DNA of 10,285 bases from Pontiellaceae bacterium (GCA_025457785.1 JALOTS010000060.1:1-10285), one strand, 5' to 3'; positions 1 through 6,147 are shown, numbered from the stretch's first letter. Notes: a model not told the origin generated them from the sequence alone. Made by a program: numbers and translations.

Positions 1-116
1 TCAATGCCGGAGATCGGGTCGTGCATGGCGGAGTGACCTACCAGGTAACGGCGCTCCCAGCGGAGACGCACACCTACCGCACGGCGGTGCGGGTGCAAAT
101 GGCGGTAGTCGAATGA
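1..116 (+). CDS. 3' end of an unidentified upstream gene (partial)
   Basis: The frame starting at base 3 is open to a TGA at 114-116 and encodes 37 residues, beginning NAGDRVVHGGVTYQV and ending VQMAVVE. The peptide is rich in beta-strand formers and reads like a natural protein end. The other open frame across these bases gives an Arg/Gly/Pro-rich string typical of a shadow. The GDRV-x-GGVTYQVTAL pattern loosely recalls C-termini of small phage head-tail joining proteins, but this is only an impression from a short piece. Its stop overlaps the ATG at 113-115 of the next open frame (ATGA). That next frame begins in the middle of a fibronectin type III domain, so the overlap is more likely a rearrangement junction than a true operon overlap. 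The function is unknown. Confidence 0.45.
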   Translation, partial: NAGDRVVHGGVTYQVTALPAETHTYRTAVRVQMAVVE

Positions 117-1013
117 GCCATTATACCTACCGGGTGAAAGCGGTTAATGCCTCCGGATCTTCCGCTTACGGAAATCCGGTGACGGTTGCAATTTCAGGGT
201 CACCGGCCGGTTGCCACATTGACGAACCGACCGGCAGCGTGACCAAAAATCTGGGGGACACTCTCCTTGTAAAAGTCAGCGCCTCCGATCCTGACGGGGT
301 TGAGCGGGTCAAGATTTACCTGAGCGGGGTGGAAAAGATGAGCGATTCCAGTTCTCCGTATGAACTCAGTCTGCCGCTTACGAATGCCGGAACATTTACC
401 CTGACCGCGAAGGTTAAGGATCTTCTGGGAAATTATACGGACTCGGACAATTCCCGGACGATCACGGTGAACGGCGGAACAACCACGACGGTCACATTCT
501 ATTCGGTGGGTGTGCATGACGGCTATGTTGATGAGTCGTCCGAAACCTCCAATGTCGGCGGAACCAACGTCGCGACACTGACTACGGGAACTGCATTGCG
601 CGTGGGGGACACGGGGGCTCGGAAACAGCGCAAGTCGATTGTTTCCTTCGACACCTCAACTCTTCCGGATACGGCGGTCGTTACCGCAGCCACACTGAAG
701 CTGAAACGGGGCGGAGGCATCGGAACCCCGACCTCTCTGGGCTCTCTCATCGTTGATATTAAAAACATAAGTGCCGGCTTCGGCACGAGCCTCAATCTGG
801 AGAAGATAGACTTTGAGGCAGCGGCCAGTGCATCCAGTGTCGGCACACTGAATTATCCAGCGACGACAAACGCCTGGGCGACCGCCGCTCTCAATACGAA
901 CGGAACCGCCCGGATCGCCAAGACCAATCATACGCAGTTCAGAATCCGTTTCGCCACGGATGATGATAATGATTCTGCGGATGACTACCTCGGTTGAAGT
1001 TACATACCAGTAA
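113..1013 (+). pseudogene. Truncated secreted polysaccharide-binding protein (FN3 fragment + Ig-like + CBM96/DNRLRE)
   Basis: The open frame 113-997 gives 294 residues and is broken at both ends compared with its two downstream paralogues. Residues 3-27 (YTYRVKAVNASGSSAYGNPV) are the last strands of a fibronectin type III domain whose beginning is missing. Residues 34-120 form an Ig-like domain starting CHIDEP. Residues 127-294 are a CBM96/DNRLRE-like domain (DGYVDESS, ALRVGDTGARKQRKSIVSFDTS). There is no signal peptide and no catalytic domain. At the 3' end, comparison with the next gene shows about 44 nt missing after DDYLG. This shifts the frame to a TGA at 995-997. The expected ending VEVTYQ plus TAA is still present in the next frame at 993-1013. 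The gene is therefore probably dead. If expressed, it would make a cytoplasmic binding-module fragment. Calling it a remnant of a secreted glycosidase like its neighbours is inference. Confidence 0.75.
212..1013 (+). repeat. C-terminal cassette, copy 1 (Ig-like + CBM96-like)
   Basis: First of three DNA/protein-level copies of the same C-terminal cassette. The Ig-like part covers about 212-472 and the CBM96-like part about 491-1013. It is closest to copy 2: bases 595-660 and 2819-2884 differ at only a few positions. A deletion of about 44 nt after base 992 distinguishes it. Confidence 0.8.
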
Positions 1014-1023
1014 ATAAAAACAA

Positions 1024-1057
1024 CCACCCTCTGAGGCATAGTCTCCGCAGAGGGTGG
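1024..1057. terminator. Intergenic hairpin after the truncated gene
   Basis: The arms CCACCCTCTG (1024-1033) and CAGAGGGTGG (1048-1057) pair perfectly over 10 bp around a 14-nt loop. No T-run follows on the plus strand. On the minus strand the stem is followed by TTGTTTTTATTT, so it has the form of an intrinsic terminator only in the reverse direction. A related hairpin lies at the same place after the next gene (3295-3324). Its position suggests a 3'-end or mRNA-stability element for the upstream gene; this is inference. Confidence 0.55.
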
Positions 1058-1130
1058 CTGGAACGACACTCAGGGGTCTGCTTTCGATTCGCCCCGCGAT
1101 TTGCTCTGGATAAGATTGGAAATCAAACAG

Positions 1131-1137
1131 AAGGAGG
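1131..1137 (+). promoter_or_regulatory. Strong ribosome-binding site that fixes the start of the GH99-like gene
   Basis: AAGGAGG lies 8 nt before the ATG at 1146. An in-frame ATG at 1101 has no such site and would put 15 charged residues in front of an otherwise ideal signal peptide, so 1146 is preferred. Confidence 0.85.
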
Positions 1138-1145
1138 ATGTCGGA

Positions 1146-3284
1146 ATGAAAAAATCAGTGTTGTTTATTGCAGCAGCGCTGCTGCTGGCAGGCGGCTTGA
1201 CTGCCAATGGTTCAACTGATGGCGACACAGGACCGATGGTCTGGGCTGTCTATTACCCATGGTTCCGGGATGTGTACCCATTTGACCCCGGCGTACCTCG
1301 AAACAGTGTGGAGAATTTAACCAGGGACCGAATCGACTTGAAGAACAGAGTGAAAGCCGATTGGCTGGCTGAGTTCACCGATAACCCCATTGGACCGGCC
1401 GACATGGGCGGATACGGGATGTTCTCTTACGACAAGATCGCGCTTAAGCTCCAAGTGGAGCAGGCACTGGACGCAGGCATCGACGGTTTTATTACGTACT
1501 ACCGCGGATTGGACAAGAGCACGGGCTACAAGCTGCCGCACTTTACCGAAGGGGCGATCAAACTGCTGTTTGAGGCTGTCAATGAGGTCAACGCGGCGCG
1601 AGGCACCAACTTCCGCATCGCGATGCATCTCTCGGTTCAGGCGGCCTACGAGCAAAGAGACGGCAAGAGCGCCCCGGATCGCCTGGCCGAATGGACCGAC
1701 CGCTTTCTGGCACAATTCGGCGCGGAAAATGCGCTTATGCGGATCGACGGAAAGATGCTCGCCGTGGCGTACTCTACGGCTTATAACGGGTACTTCCCTC
1801 CGAGTTCATGGAGCATTTACCGGAGTAAGTTCAAGGACAAGCTGTACATGGTGGCAGACAACGGCAGCGCGAACGACTACGCCGACTACCTGACACACTT
1901 CGACGGAACGATCAATCGAAGCTTATCTGACGATGCGACCAGCATCAGCAACTTCCTGAAAAGAGGTCAGAACGTTGCCGCCAGCGGCAAGCTGTGGGGC
2001 GGCGAGGTGAGGCCGAATGAAAAAAACGTGAATAGTCAGCGCAACAATACTGCGTTTTTTACGGCGACATTTTCGCGGGCTGCGGCGATCGGAGCGCGGA
2101 ATTTTCTTCGCATTGTCAGTTGGAATGAATACGCCGAGTTTACCCATATCGAGCCCTCGAAAAATTACGGGCAGAGATTCCTGACGGCCGCCAAGACTGA
2201 AATCGAAAAGTGGAAGACGACAACCGCCGCCAGTTGCCATATTGACGTGCCGACGGGCAATGTGACAGTGAGTTCCGGTTCAAGTCTGCTTGTGAAAGTC
2301 AGTGCGTCGGATCCCGACGGGGTCGAACGGGTCAAGCTGTTCAACGGGACGACGGAACTGATGAGCGACAGCTCTTCGCCGTATGAAATGACTCTGACCA
2401 ATCTGACCGCGTCGTTTACGCTGACCGCGAAGGTCAAGGATTTGCTGGGGAACTATACGACCTCGGACAATTCCAGAGTGATTACGGTGGGGGGCACGCA
2501 GACGGCGACCGTTCCGTGGGTAACCAACCTGACGCTGTCCGCAGCGGGAACAAGTCTCACGAACGCGGGGCTGGTTGTCGGGAACGTCTCTTCCAACTAC
2601 CACGCCACCGTTGCGGCCGGCAGGATATTCAGTCAGACTCCCGGCGGCGGAGTGGTGACGAATCGCGGGTCCCCGGTTGATCTGGCGGTTTCACGCGGTC
2701 CTTCCACCGGCACGACGGTCACATTCTACTCCGTAGGTGTGCATGACGGGTATGTGGATGAATCATCCGAAACCTCCAATGTCGGCGGAACCAACAATGC
2801 TACGCTGACCACGGGAACCGCATTGCGCGTCGGGGACACGGGGGCTCGGAAACAGCGTAAATCGATTGTTTCCTTCGACACCTCAACCCTTCCGGATACG
2901 GCGGTTGTTACCGCAGCCACGTTGAAACTGAAACGGGGCGGAGGCATCGGAACTCCGACCGGTCTGGGACTCCTTACCGTTGATATTAAGAACGTGCCCG
3001 CCGGATTCGGTACGAGCCTTAATCTGGAAAATATAGACTTCGAGTATGCCGCCAGCAAATCGGATGTCGGCACGCTGAGTTATCCGGCGGCAACCAACGC
3101 CTGGGCGATCGCCGCTCTCAATACGAACGGAACCGCCCGGATCGCCAAAACCAATCATACGCAGTTCAGGATCCGTTTCGCCACGGATGACGACAACGAC
3201 ACCGCCGATGATTACCTCGGGTTCTATTCCGGAGAAAACGCGAGTTCGACCAACCGGCCGATCCTCGAAGTCACCTATCAATAA
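1146..3284 (+). CDS. Secreted GH99/GH71-like glycoside hydrolase with Ig-like, PASTA and CBM96/DNRLRE-like domains
   Basis: Protein of 712 residues. Residues 1-22 are a signal peptide (MKKSVLFIAAALLLAGGLTA). Residues 30-355 resemble the GH99-like/GH71 barrel family: YYPWF at 36-40 near the first strand, and SWNEYAEFTHIEPS near 325-338. E328 and E331 have the E-x-x-E spacing of the GH99 catalytic pair. Known members cut alpha-mannans or alpha-glucans; the substrate here cannot be read from sequence. Next come an Ig-like domain (364-448), a PASTA-like domain (456-518; VPWVTNLTL, AGLVVGNV, IFSQTPGGG, VDLAVSRG) and a CBM96/DNRLRE-like domain (525-712), the likely carbohydrate anchor. C364 is the only cysteine in the whole protein. 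The gene is flanked by a truncated paralogue and an intact one that share the Ig and CBM96 parts but not the PASTA. The protein is probably outside the cytoplasm, acting on a polysaccharide. Confidence is high for domain order and moderate for family. Confidence 0.87.
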   Translation: MKKSVLFIAAALLLAGGLTANGSTDGDTGPMVWAVYYPWFRDVYPFDPGVPRNSVENLTRDRIDLKNRVKADWLAEFTDNPIGPADMGGYGMFSYDKIALKLQVEQALDAGIDGFITYYRGLDKSTGYKLPHFTEGAIKLLFEAVNEVNAARGTNFRIAMHLSVQAAYEQRDGKSAPDRLAEWTDRFLAQFGAENALMRIDGKMLAVAYSTAYNGYFPPSSWSIYRSKFKDKLYMVADNGSANDYADYLTHFDGTINRSLSDDATSISNFLKRGQNVAASGKLWGGEVRPNEKNVNSQRNNTAFFTATFSRAAAIGARNFLRIVSWNEYAEFTHIEPSKNYGQRFLTAAKTEIEKWKTTTAASCHIDVPTGNVTVSSGSSLLVKVSASDPDGVERVKLFNGTTELMSDSSSPYEMTLTNLTASFTLTAKVKDLLGNYTTSDNSRVITVGGTQTATVPWVTNLTLSAAGTSLTNAGLVVGNVSSNYHATVAAGRIFSQTPGGGVVTNRGSPVDLAVSRGPSTGTTVTFYSVGVHDGYVDESSETSNVGGTNNATLTTGTALRVGDTGARKQRKSIVSFDTSTLPDTAVVTAATLKLKRGGGIGTPTGLGLLTVDIKNVPAGFGTSLNLENIDFEYAASKSDVGTLSYPAATNAWAIAALNTNGTARIAKTNHTQFRIRFATDDDNDTADDYLGFYSGENASSTNRPILEVTYQ
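2235..3284 (+). repeat. C-terminal cassette, copy 2 (Ig-like + PASTA insert + CBM96-like)
   Basis: Second copy of the cassette: Ig-like at 2235-2489, CBM96-like at 2718-3281. Bases 2511-2699 encode a PASTA-like domain found in neither other copy, so this copy carries an insertion or the others lost it. Confidence 0.8.
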
Positions 3285-3294
3285 GCAAAGGCAA

Positions 3295-3324
3295 ACCCTC
3301 TGCGGAACAGGTTCCGCAGGGGGT
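3295..3324. terminator. Intergenic hairpin after the GH99-like gene
   Basis: The arms ACCCTCTGCGGAAC (3295-3308) and GTTCCGCAGGGGGT (3311-3324) pair along their whole length with one G-T pair. No T-run follows on the plus strand. The lower stem (CCCTCTG with CAGRGGG) matches the hairpin at 1024-1057, so the two are probably duplicated copies that kept their pairing. It may act as a transcription end or an mRNA-protecting structure; it is not a textbook intrinsic terminator. Confidence 0.6.
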
Positions 3325-3375
3325 GCCGGTAAAGAAGTCAAGTTAAGGAAATGTTATTAAACGAAAGAATGGGTC

Positions 3376-5478
3376 ATGATTAAGAATATGTTTATTATGA
3401 GCAGGTTAGGCAGGATGCTGGCGGTTTTTGCGCTTATGGCGGCGGCCGGGTTCAGTGTTTACGGCGGCGATGTGATTGGAAAGATCACCGTCGGTTATCA
3501 GGGGTGGTTCTCCTGTGCAGGTGATGGCTCTCCGCTGAACAAATGGGTGCACTGGAGTAAAACGACGGGAACCACTCCGTCGGCTGGAAATGTTCACTTT
3601 GAGCTGTATCCTGATGTGCGTGAGTATGCGTCGTCATCACTTTATCAAACCTCACTTTCAGATCTTCGAAATGGAAGCAAAGCGAAACTTTTTTCTTCGT
3701 ACAGCACGAATGTTGTCAGAAAGCACTTTGAATGGATGCAGACCTATGGAATCGATACGGTGGCCCTCCAGCGTTTCGGCGTGGATATGGATTCTTCTTC
3801 CGTCGTATCGTATAGAAACGGAATCCTTACCCGGGTTAAGGATGCCGCAGCGGCCTATGGCCGGAAATTTTATGTTATGTATGACCTTACGGAATGGCCG
3901 AATTTCAAAACGGAAATGAAATATGATTGGACCAACCGGGTTAAATCGCTGAATATCACCAATTCCAGCGCTTATGCCAAGGAGAGTTCAAAGCCCGTTG
4001 TCTGTATTTGGGGCGTTGGCAAAGAGGTCGGCGATACTACCTCCTGGAAGGATGTCATTAACTTTTTCAAAGGTCAGGGCTGCTATGTGATCATCGGCGT
4101 TCCGCGGCAATGGCGTACGGACAGTCCCACCAGTGCCTATACGAATGCAAATATGATTTCTCCGTGGACAATTGGCGGATATACCACCGACAACGATATA
4201 GATAATTATGGAAAACGTATGAGGGATGATAAGGCTCTTTGCGACCAGCGCGGACAGGCTTATCTGCCGGTTGTATTCCCTGGATTTGCCTGGTCCAACT
4301 GGAAGCCCGGCAGCACAACCGGCGATCGAAATGAGTTTCCCCGCCGGCACGGCAATTTTATGTGGCGGCAGTTCGCCAACATCCGCAGCAATAATATTAC
4401 GAGCGTCTATGTGGCGATGTTCGATGAATACGATGAAGGCACCGCCATTGCCAAAGCGGCTGAAAACAGCCAAATGATCCCGTCCAATCAGTATTTCCTG
4501 ACACTGGATGCCGACGGCACCGCCTGTTCGTCCGACTTCTATCTCCGTCTTACCAAAGATGGCGGCAACATGATTAAGAACAGAGGGACGCTGCAGTGGA
4601 CGCACCCGACCACGCATACGGGCGGCTCGGCATCCTCCAGTTGCCACATTGATACGCCCGCCGGAAACGTGACCAAAAGCGCGGGGGAAGCTCTCTACGT
4701 GAAAGTCAGCGGATTCGATTCCGACGGAGTTGACCGGGTCAAGATTTACACCAACGGAGTGGAAGTCGCCAGCGACACCAGTGATCCTTACGAGTTCAAT
4801 CTGACGGTTCCTCAGGCGGGATTTACACTGACCGCGAAAGTCAAGGATGTTCTGGGAAACTATACGGCATCAGACAACTCGATAGTCGTGACGGTGATTA
4901 CCTCACAGCTTGCAACATTTACTTCGGTCGCTGCACACGACGGGTACGTGGATGAATCGTCATCGACCTCCAATGTGGGCGGAAGCATTAACGCAACCAA
5001 CGTGACAGGCGCCGGATTGCGCATCGGGGACACGGGCGCGAAAAAACAGCGGAAATCGATACTCTCCTTCGACACCTCATCTCTTCCGGATACGGCCACC
5101 GTGGTTTCGGCTACTCTGAAGCTGAAATGCGGTTTGATTACCAACACTCCATCTGTTTTGGGGTTAATTACGGTTGACATTAAAAACACATCAACCGGTT
5201 TTAACGGCAGTCTGGCGCTGGAAAGCATGGATTTCCAGGCATCCGCCAGCATGTCCGGTGTCGGCACCCTGGACTATCCGACAGGAGTCGGCGCCTGGGC
5301 AATCGCCAGTCTCAACACAAACGGAACCTCCAGAATAGCCAAAACCAGCCATACGCAGTTCAGGCTTCGCTTTGCCGGCGGTGATGACGGCGACGCTGCC
5401 GATGACTACCTTGGATTCTATCCGGGAGATGCCGTGACTGTAGCCGACCGTCCCGTACTCGAAGTCAGGTATCAGTAA
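3376..5478 (+). CDS. Secreted GH71/GH99-like glycoside hydrolase with Ig-like and CBM96/DNRLRE-like domains
   Basis: Protein of 700 residues with a signal peptide at about 1-30 (hydrophobic MLAVFALMAAAGFSVYG). Residues 32-415 match the bacterial GH71/99-like family often annotated as xylosidase/arabinosidase-like. Visible blocks are VGYQGWF (39-45), WVHW (57-60), LYPDVREY, HFEWMQTYGIDTVALQRF (117-134), KPVVCIWGVG, YLPVVFPGFAWSNW (296-309) and AMFDEYDEGTAI (347-358). E351 and E354 again show the E-x-x-E spacing of the GH99 catalytic pair. An Ig-like domain follows at 423-507 (CHIDTP start) and a CBM96/DNRLRE-like domain at 513-700. Unlike its neighbour, it has several cysteines in the catalytic part and no PASTA domain. 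The ATG at 3376 has only a weak upstream GAAAG; in-frame ATGs at 3388 and 3397 are possible and leave the signal peptide intact. The enzyme likely acts outside the cytoplasm on a polysaccharide, perhaps the same one as its neighbour. The substrate is not known. Confidence 0.87.
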   Translation: MIKNMFIMSRLGRMLAVFALMAAAGFSVYGGDVIGKITVGYQGWFSCAGDGSPLNKWVHWSKTTGTTPSAGNVHFELYPDVREYASSSLYQTSLSDLRNGSKAKLFSSYSTNVVRKHFEWMQTYGIDTVALQRFGVDMDSSSVVSYRNGILTRVKDAAAAYGRKFYVMYDLTEWPNFKTEMKYDWTNRVKSLNITNSSAYAKESSKPVVCIWGVGKEVGDTTSWKDVINFFKGQGCYVIIGVPRQWRTDSPTSAYTNANMISPWTIGGYTTDNDIDNYGKRMRDDKALCDQRGQAYLPVVFPGFAWSNWKPGSTTGDRNEFPRRHGNFMWRQFANIRSNNITSVYVAMFDEYDEGTAIAKAAENSQMIPSNQYFLTLDADGTACSSDFYLRLTKDGGNMIKNRGTLQWTHPTTHTGGSASSSCHIDTPAGNVTKSAGEALYVKVSGFDSDGVDRVKIYTNGVEVASDTSDPYEFNLTVPQAGFTLTAKVKDVLGNYTASDNSIVVTVITSQLATFTSVAAHDGYVDESSSTSNVGGSINATNVTGAGLRIGDTGAKKQRKSILSFDTSSLPDTATVVSATLKLKCGLITNTPSVLGLITVDIKNTSTGFNGSLALESMDFQASASMSGVGTLDYPTGVGAWAIASLNTNGTSRIAKTSHTQFRLRFAGGDDGDAADDYLGFYPGDAVTVADRPVLEVRYQ
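4642..5478 (+). repeat. C-terminal cassette, copy 3 (Ig-like + CBM96-like)
   Basis: Third and most diverged copy: Ig-like at 4642-4896, CBM96-like at 4912-5475. It keeps the anchors CHID, LTAKVKD-LLGNYT-like, DGYVDESS, GDTGA-KQRKSI and the end LEVRYQ, and carries an extra cysteine (LKCGL) in the CBM96-like part. Confidence 0.8.
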
Positions 5479-5575
5479 TATCCAATAAAAAAAGATCCGT
5501 TCAAATTTGACTGGATGGTCGGAGCGGGGTGTGGTTTTGCATGGGAAAAACCTCGGAAAACAGGGCCCATGATCT

Positions 5576-5671
5576 GAGCCTGAAAGGCGAAAGAGGCTCC
5601 GCGAACGAGGAGCAACAAAGAGGCAACCGAGCCGAAGGCGAGCTGGGCTTTGCGGATGAAAAGCAACGAAG
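5576..5671. repeat. Degenerate tandem repeat of about 53 nt in the noncoding gap
   Basis: The gap 5479-5771 holds no convincing gene. Within it two units stand in tandem, starting with GAGCCTGAAAGGCGA at 5576 and GAGCCGAAGGCGA at 5629. Their second halves, 5595-5620 and 5646-5671, align over 26 nt without gaps at 19 identical positions, and all seven differences are transitions. Read on the minus strand, each unit gives a similar hydrophobic 17-residue string (SLLLLVRGASFAF and SLLFIRKAQLAF), but no credible start or protein is attached. It may be a dispersed intergenic repeat of this genome. Confidence 0.55.
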
Positions 5672-5695
5672 TGGTAATTTAAAATTTGCTGATTT

Positions 5696-5706
5696 CCAAG
5701 GCTTGG
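5696..5706. repeat. Palindrome CCAAG-G-CTTGG upstream of the antitoxin
   Basis: A perfect 11-base palindrome preceded by TTT, 65 bases before the antitoxin ATG. It could be an operator for the toxin-antitoxin pair, since such antitoxins usually repress their own promoter, or a member of the TTCCA-N-TGGAA family seen at 6009 and 6124. No clear -35/-10 pair was found beside it. Confidence 0.4.
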
Positions 5707-5758
5707 TTCTGAAAATTGAAACTTTTCGCTCCGCAAACAAATATGCTGCCGCTTTAAT

Positions 5759-5764
5759 GGAGGG
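5759..5764 (+). promoter_or_regulatory. Ribosome-binding site deciding the antitoxin start
   Basis: GGAGGG lies 7 nt before the ATG at 5772. It supports the 61-residue product over a longer in-frame reading from 5529 whose first 81 residues come from the repeat region. Confidence 0.8.
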
Positions 5765-5771
5765 ATTTCCG

Positions 5772-5957
5772 ATGACAACGAAAGAATTAGCGATCCAGAC
5801 CATCAACCGCCTGCCGGACAGCGCCGACTGGATGCAGATTGAAGAACGCATCCGCTTCGTCGCCGGTCTGCGCAAGGGACTTTATGAACTCGACTGCGGC
5901 GAAGGCATTGCGCACAGCGTGGTTAAAGAGGAGTTCGCGGAATGGCTTTCCAAATAA
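5772..5957 (+). CDS. Small type II antitoxin, partner of a ParE/RelE-type toxin
   Basis: Protein of 61 residues starting MTTKELAIQTINRLPDSADW and ending EFAEWLSK. The layout TKELAI-x-TINRLPD, then a helix with IEERIRF and AGLRKGL, an acidic turn (DCGEG) and a final helix with VVKEEF matches the small all-helical antitoxins commonly paired with ParE/RelE toxins. Such antitoxins bind and block the toxin and repress their own operon. The stop overlaps the ATG of the following parE-like frame (5942) by 16 nt, the usual antitoxin-first coupled arrangement. The toxin is truncated, so this antitoxin is probably an orphan, either decaying or guarding against a related toxin elsewhere. Family recognition is from pattern only. 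Confidence 0.75.
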   Translation: MTTKELAIQTINRLPDSADWMQIEERIRFVAGLRKGLYELDCGEGIAHSVVKEEFAEWLSK

Positions 5958-6040
5958 TCTGGTCACCCTCCGCCCGTTGGGATCTCATGGATTTGCAGGA
6001 TTACTCAGAATTCCAAAGGCTGGAATTGGCGCGGGTATAA
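5942..6040 (+). pseudogene. ParE/RelE-type toxin remnant, truncated
   Basis: The frame reads MAFQIIWSPSARWDLMDLQD, typical of the first strand and helix of ParE/RelE-superfamily toxins, which are normally about 90-110 residues. After residue 21 (Tyr) the family pattern stops. Eleven unrelated residues (SEFQRLELARV) lead to a TAA at 6038-6040. The helix pair and the C-terminal beta-sheet with its key basic residues are absent here and not found in any frame downstream to 6180. The break coincides with a perfect palindrome (6009-6027). The product could not be an active toxin. Confidence 0.75.
6009..6027. repeat. Palindrome AATTCCA-aaggc-TGGAATT at the toxin breakpoint
   Basis: Seven-base perfect arms (6009-6015 and 6021-6027) with a 5-nt loop, starting about 5 nt after the last recognisable toxin codon. 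It resembles the palindromes at 5696 and 6124. It may be a small repeat inserted into, or used in a deletion of, the toxin gene; this is inference. Confidence 0.5.
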
Positions 6041-6123
6041 AATAACCAATAACGATAGCTATTCGGCAATCATCAATCGGCATTGGGAAATCGATAAGTT
6101 GTTTTTATTTTAAAAGTAAAAGA

Positions 6124-6138
6124 TTCCAGCGTTTGGAA
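6124..6138. repeat. Palindrome TTCCA-gcgtt-TGGAA before the HEAT/cytochrome gene
   Basis: Five-base perfect arms around a 5-nt loop, the same TTCCA/TGGAA arms and spacing as at 6009-6027. It lies 42 bases before the ATG at 6181. It could be a regulator-binding site or a dispersed repeat. Confidence 0.45.
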
Positions 6139-6147
6139 AAATGATGC

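Noticed and set aside
1390..1893. Plus-strand open frame of 167 codons inside the GH99-like gene
   Set aside because: It is rich in Arg, Thr, Ser and Trp, as expected from a shifted frame of GC-rich coding DNA; the overlapping frame carries the real domain.
3988..4647. Minus-strand open frame of 219 codons
   Set aside because: It is antisense to the conserved catalytic blocks of the GH71/99-like enzyme (FPGFAWSNW, FDEYDEG) and has no family-like pattern.
5533..5552. GGTTTT...AAAACC hairpin as a terminator for the third glycosidase gene
   Set aside because: The stem is only 6 bp and AT-rich with an 8-nt loop and no T-run, too weak to call.
5472..5666. Minus-strand frame with hydrophobic stretches in the gap
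   Set aside because: The apparent membrane segment (LLLLVRGASFAF) arises from the 53-nt repeat; there is no ribosome-binding site and the frame also overlaps the end of the glycosidase gene.
5716..5747. TTGAAA and TATGCT as a promoter for the antitoxin gene
   Set aside because: The spacing is 20 bases, longer than usual, and no better pair supports it.
5529..5771. Extension of the antitoxin to an upstream ATG (142 residues)
   Set aside because: The first 81 residues are translated tandem repeat without protein-like character, while the ATG at 5772 has GGAGGG at ideal spacing.
5696..6138. Spaced palindromes as a CRISPR array
   Set aside because: The palindromes are 11-19 nt, irregularly spaced by hundreds of bases or containing a gene between them, and not identical.
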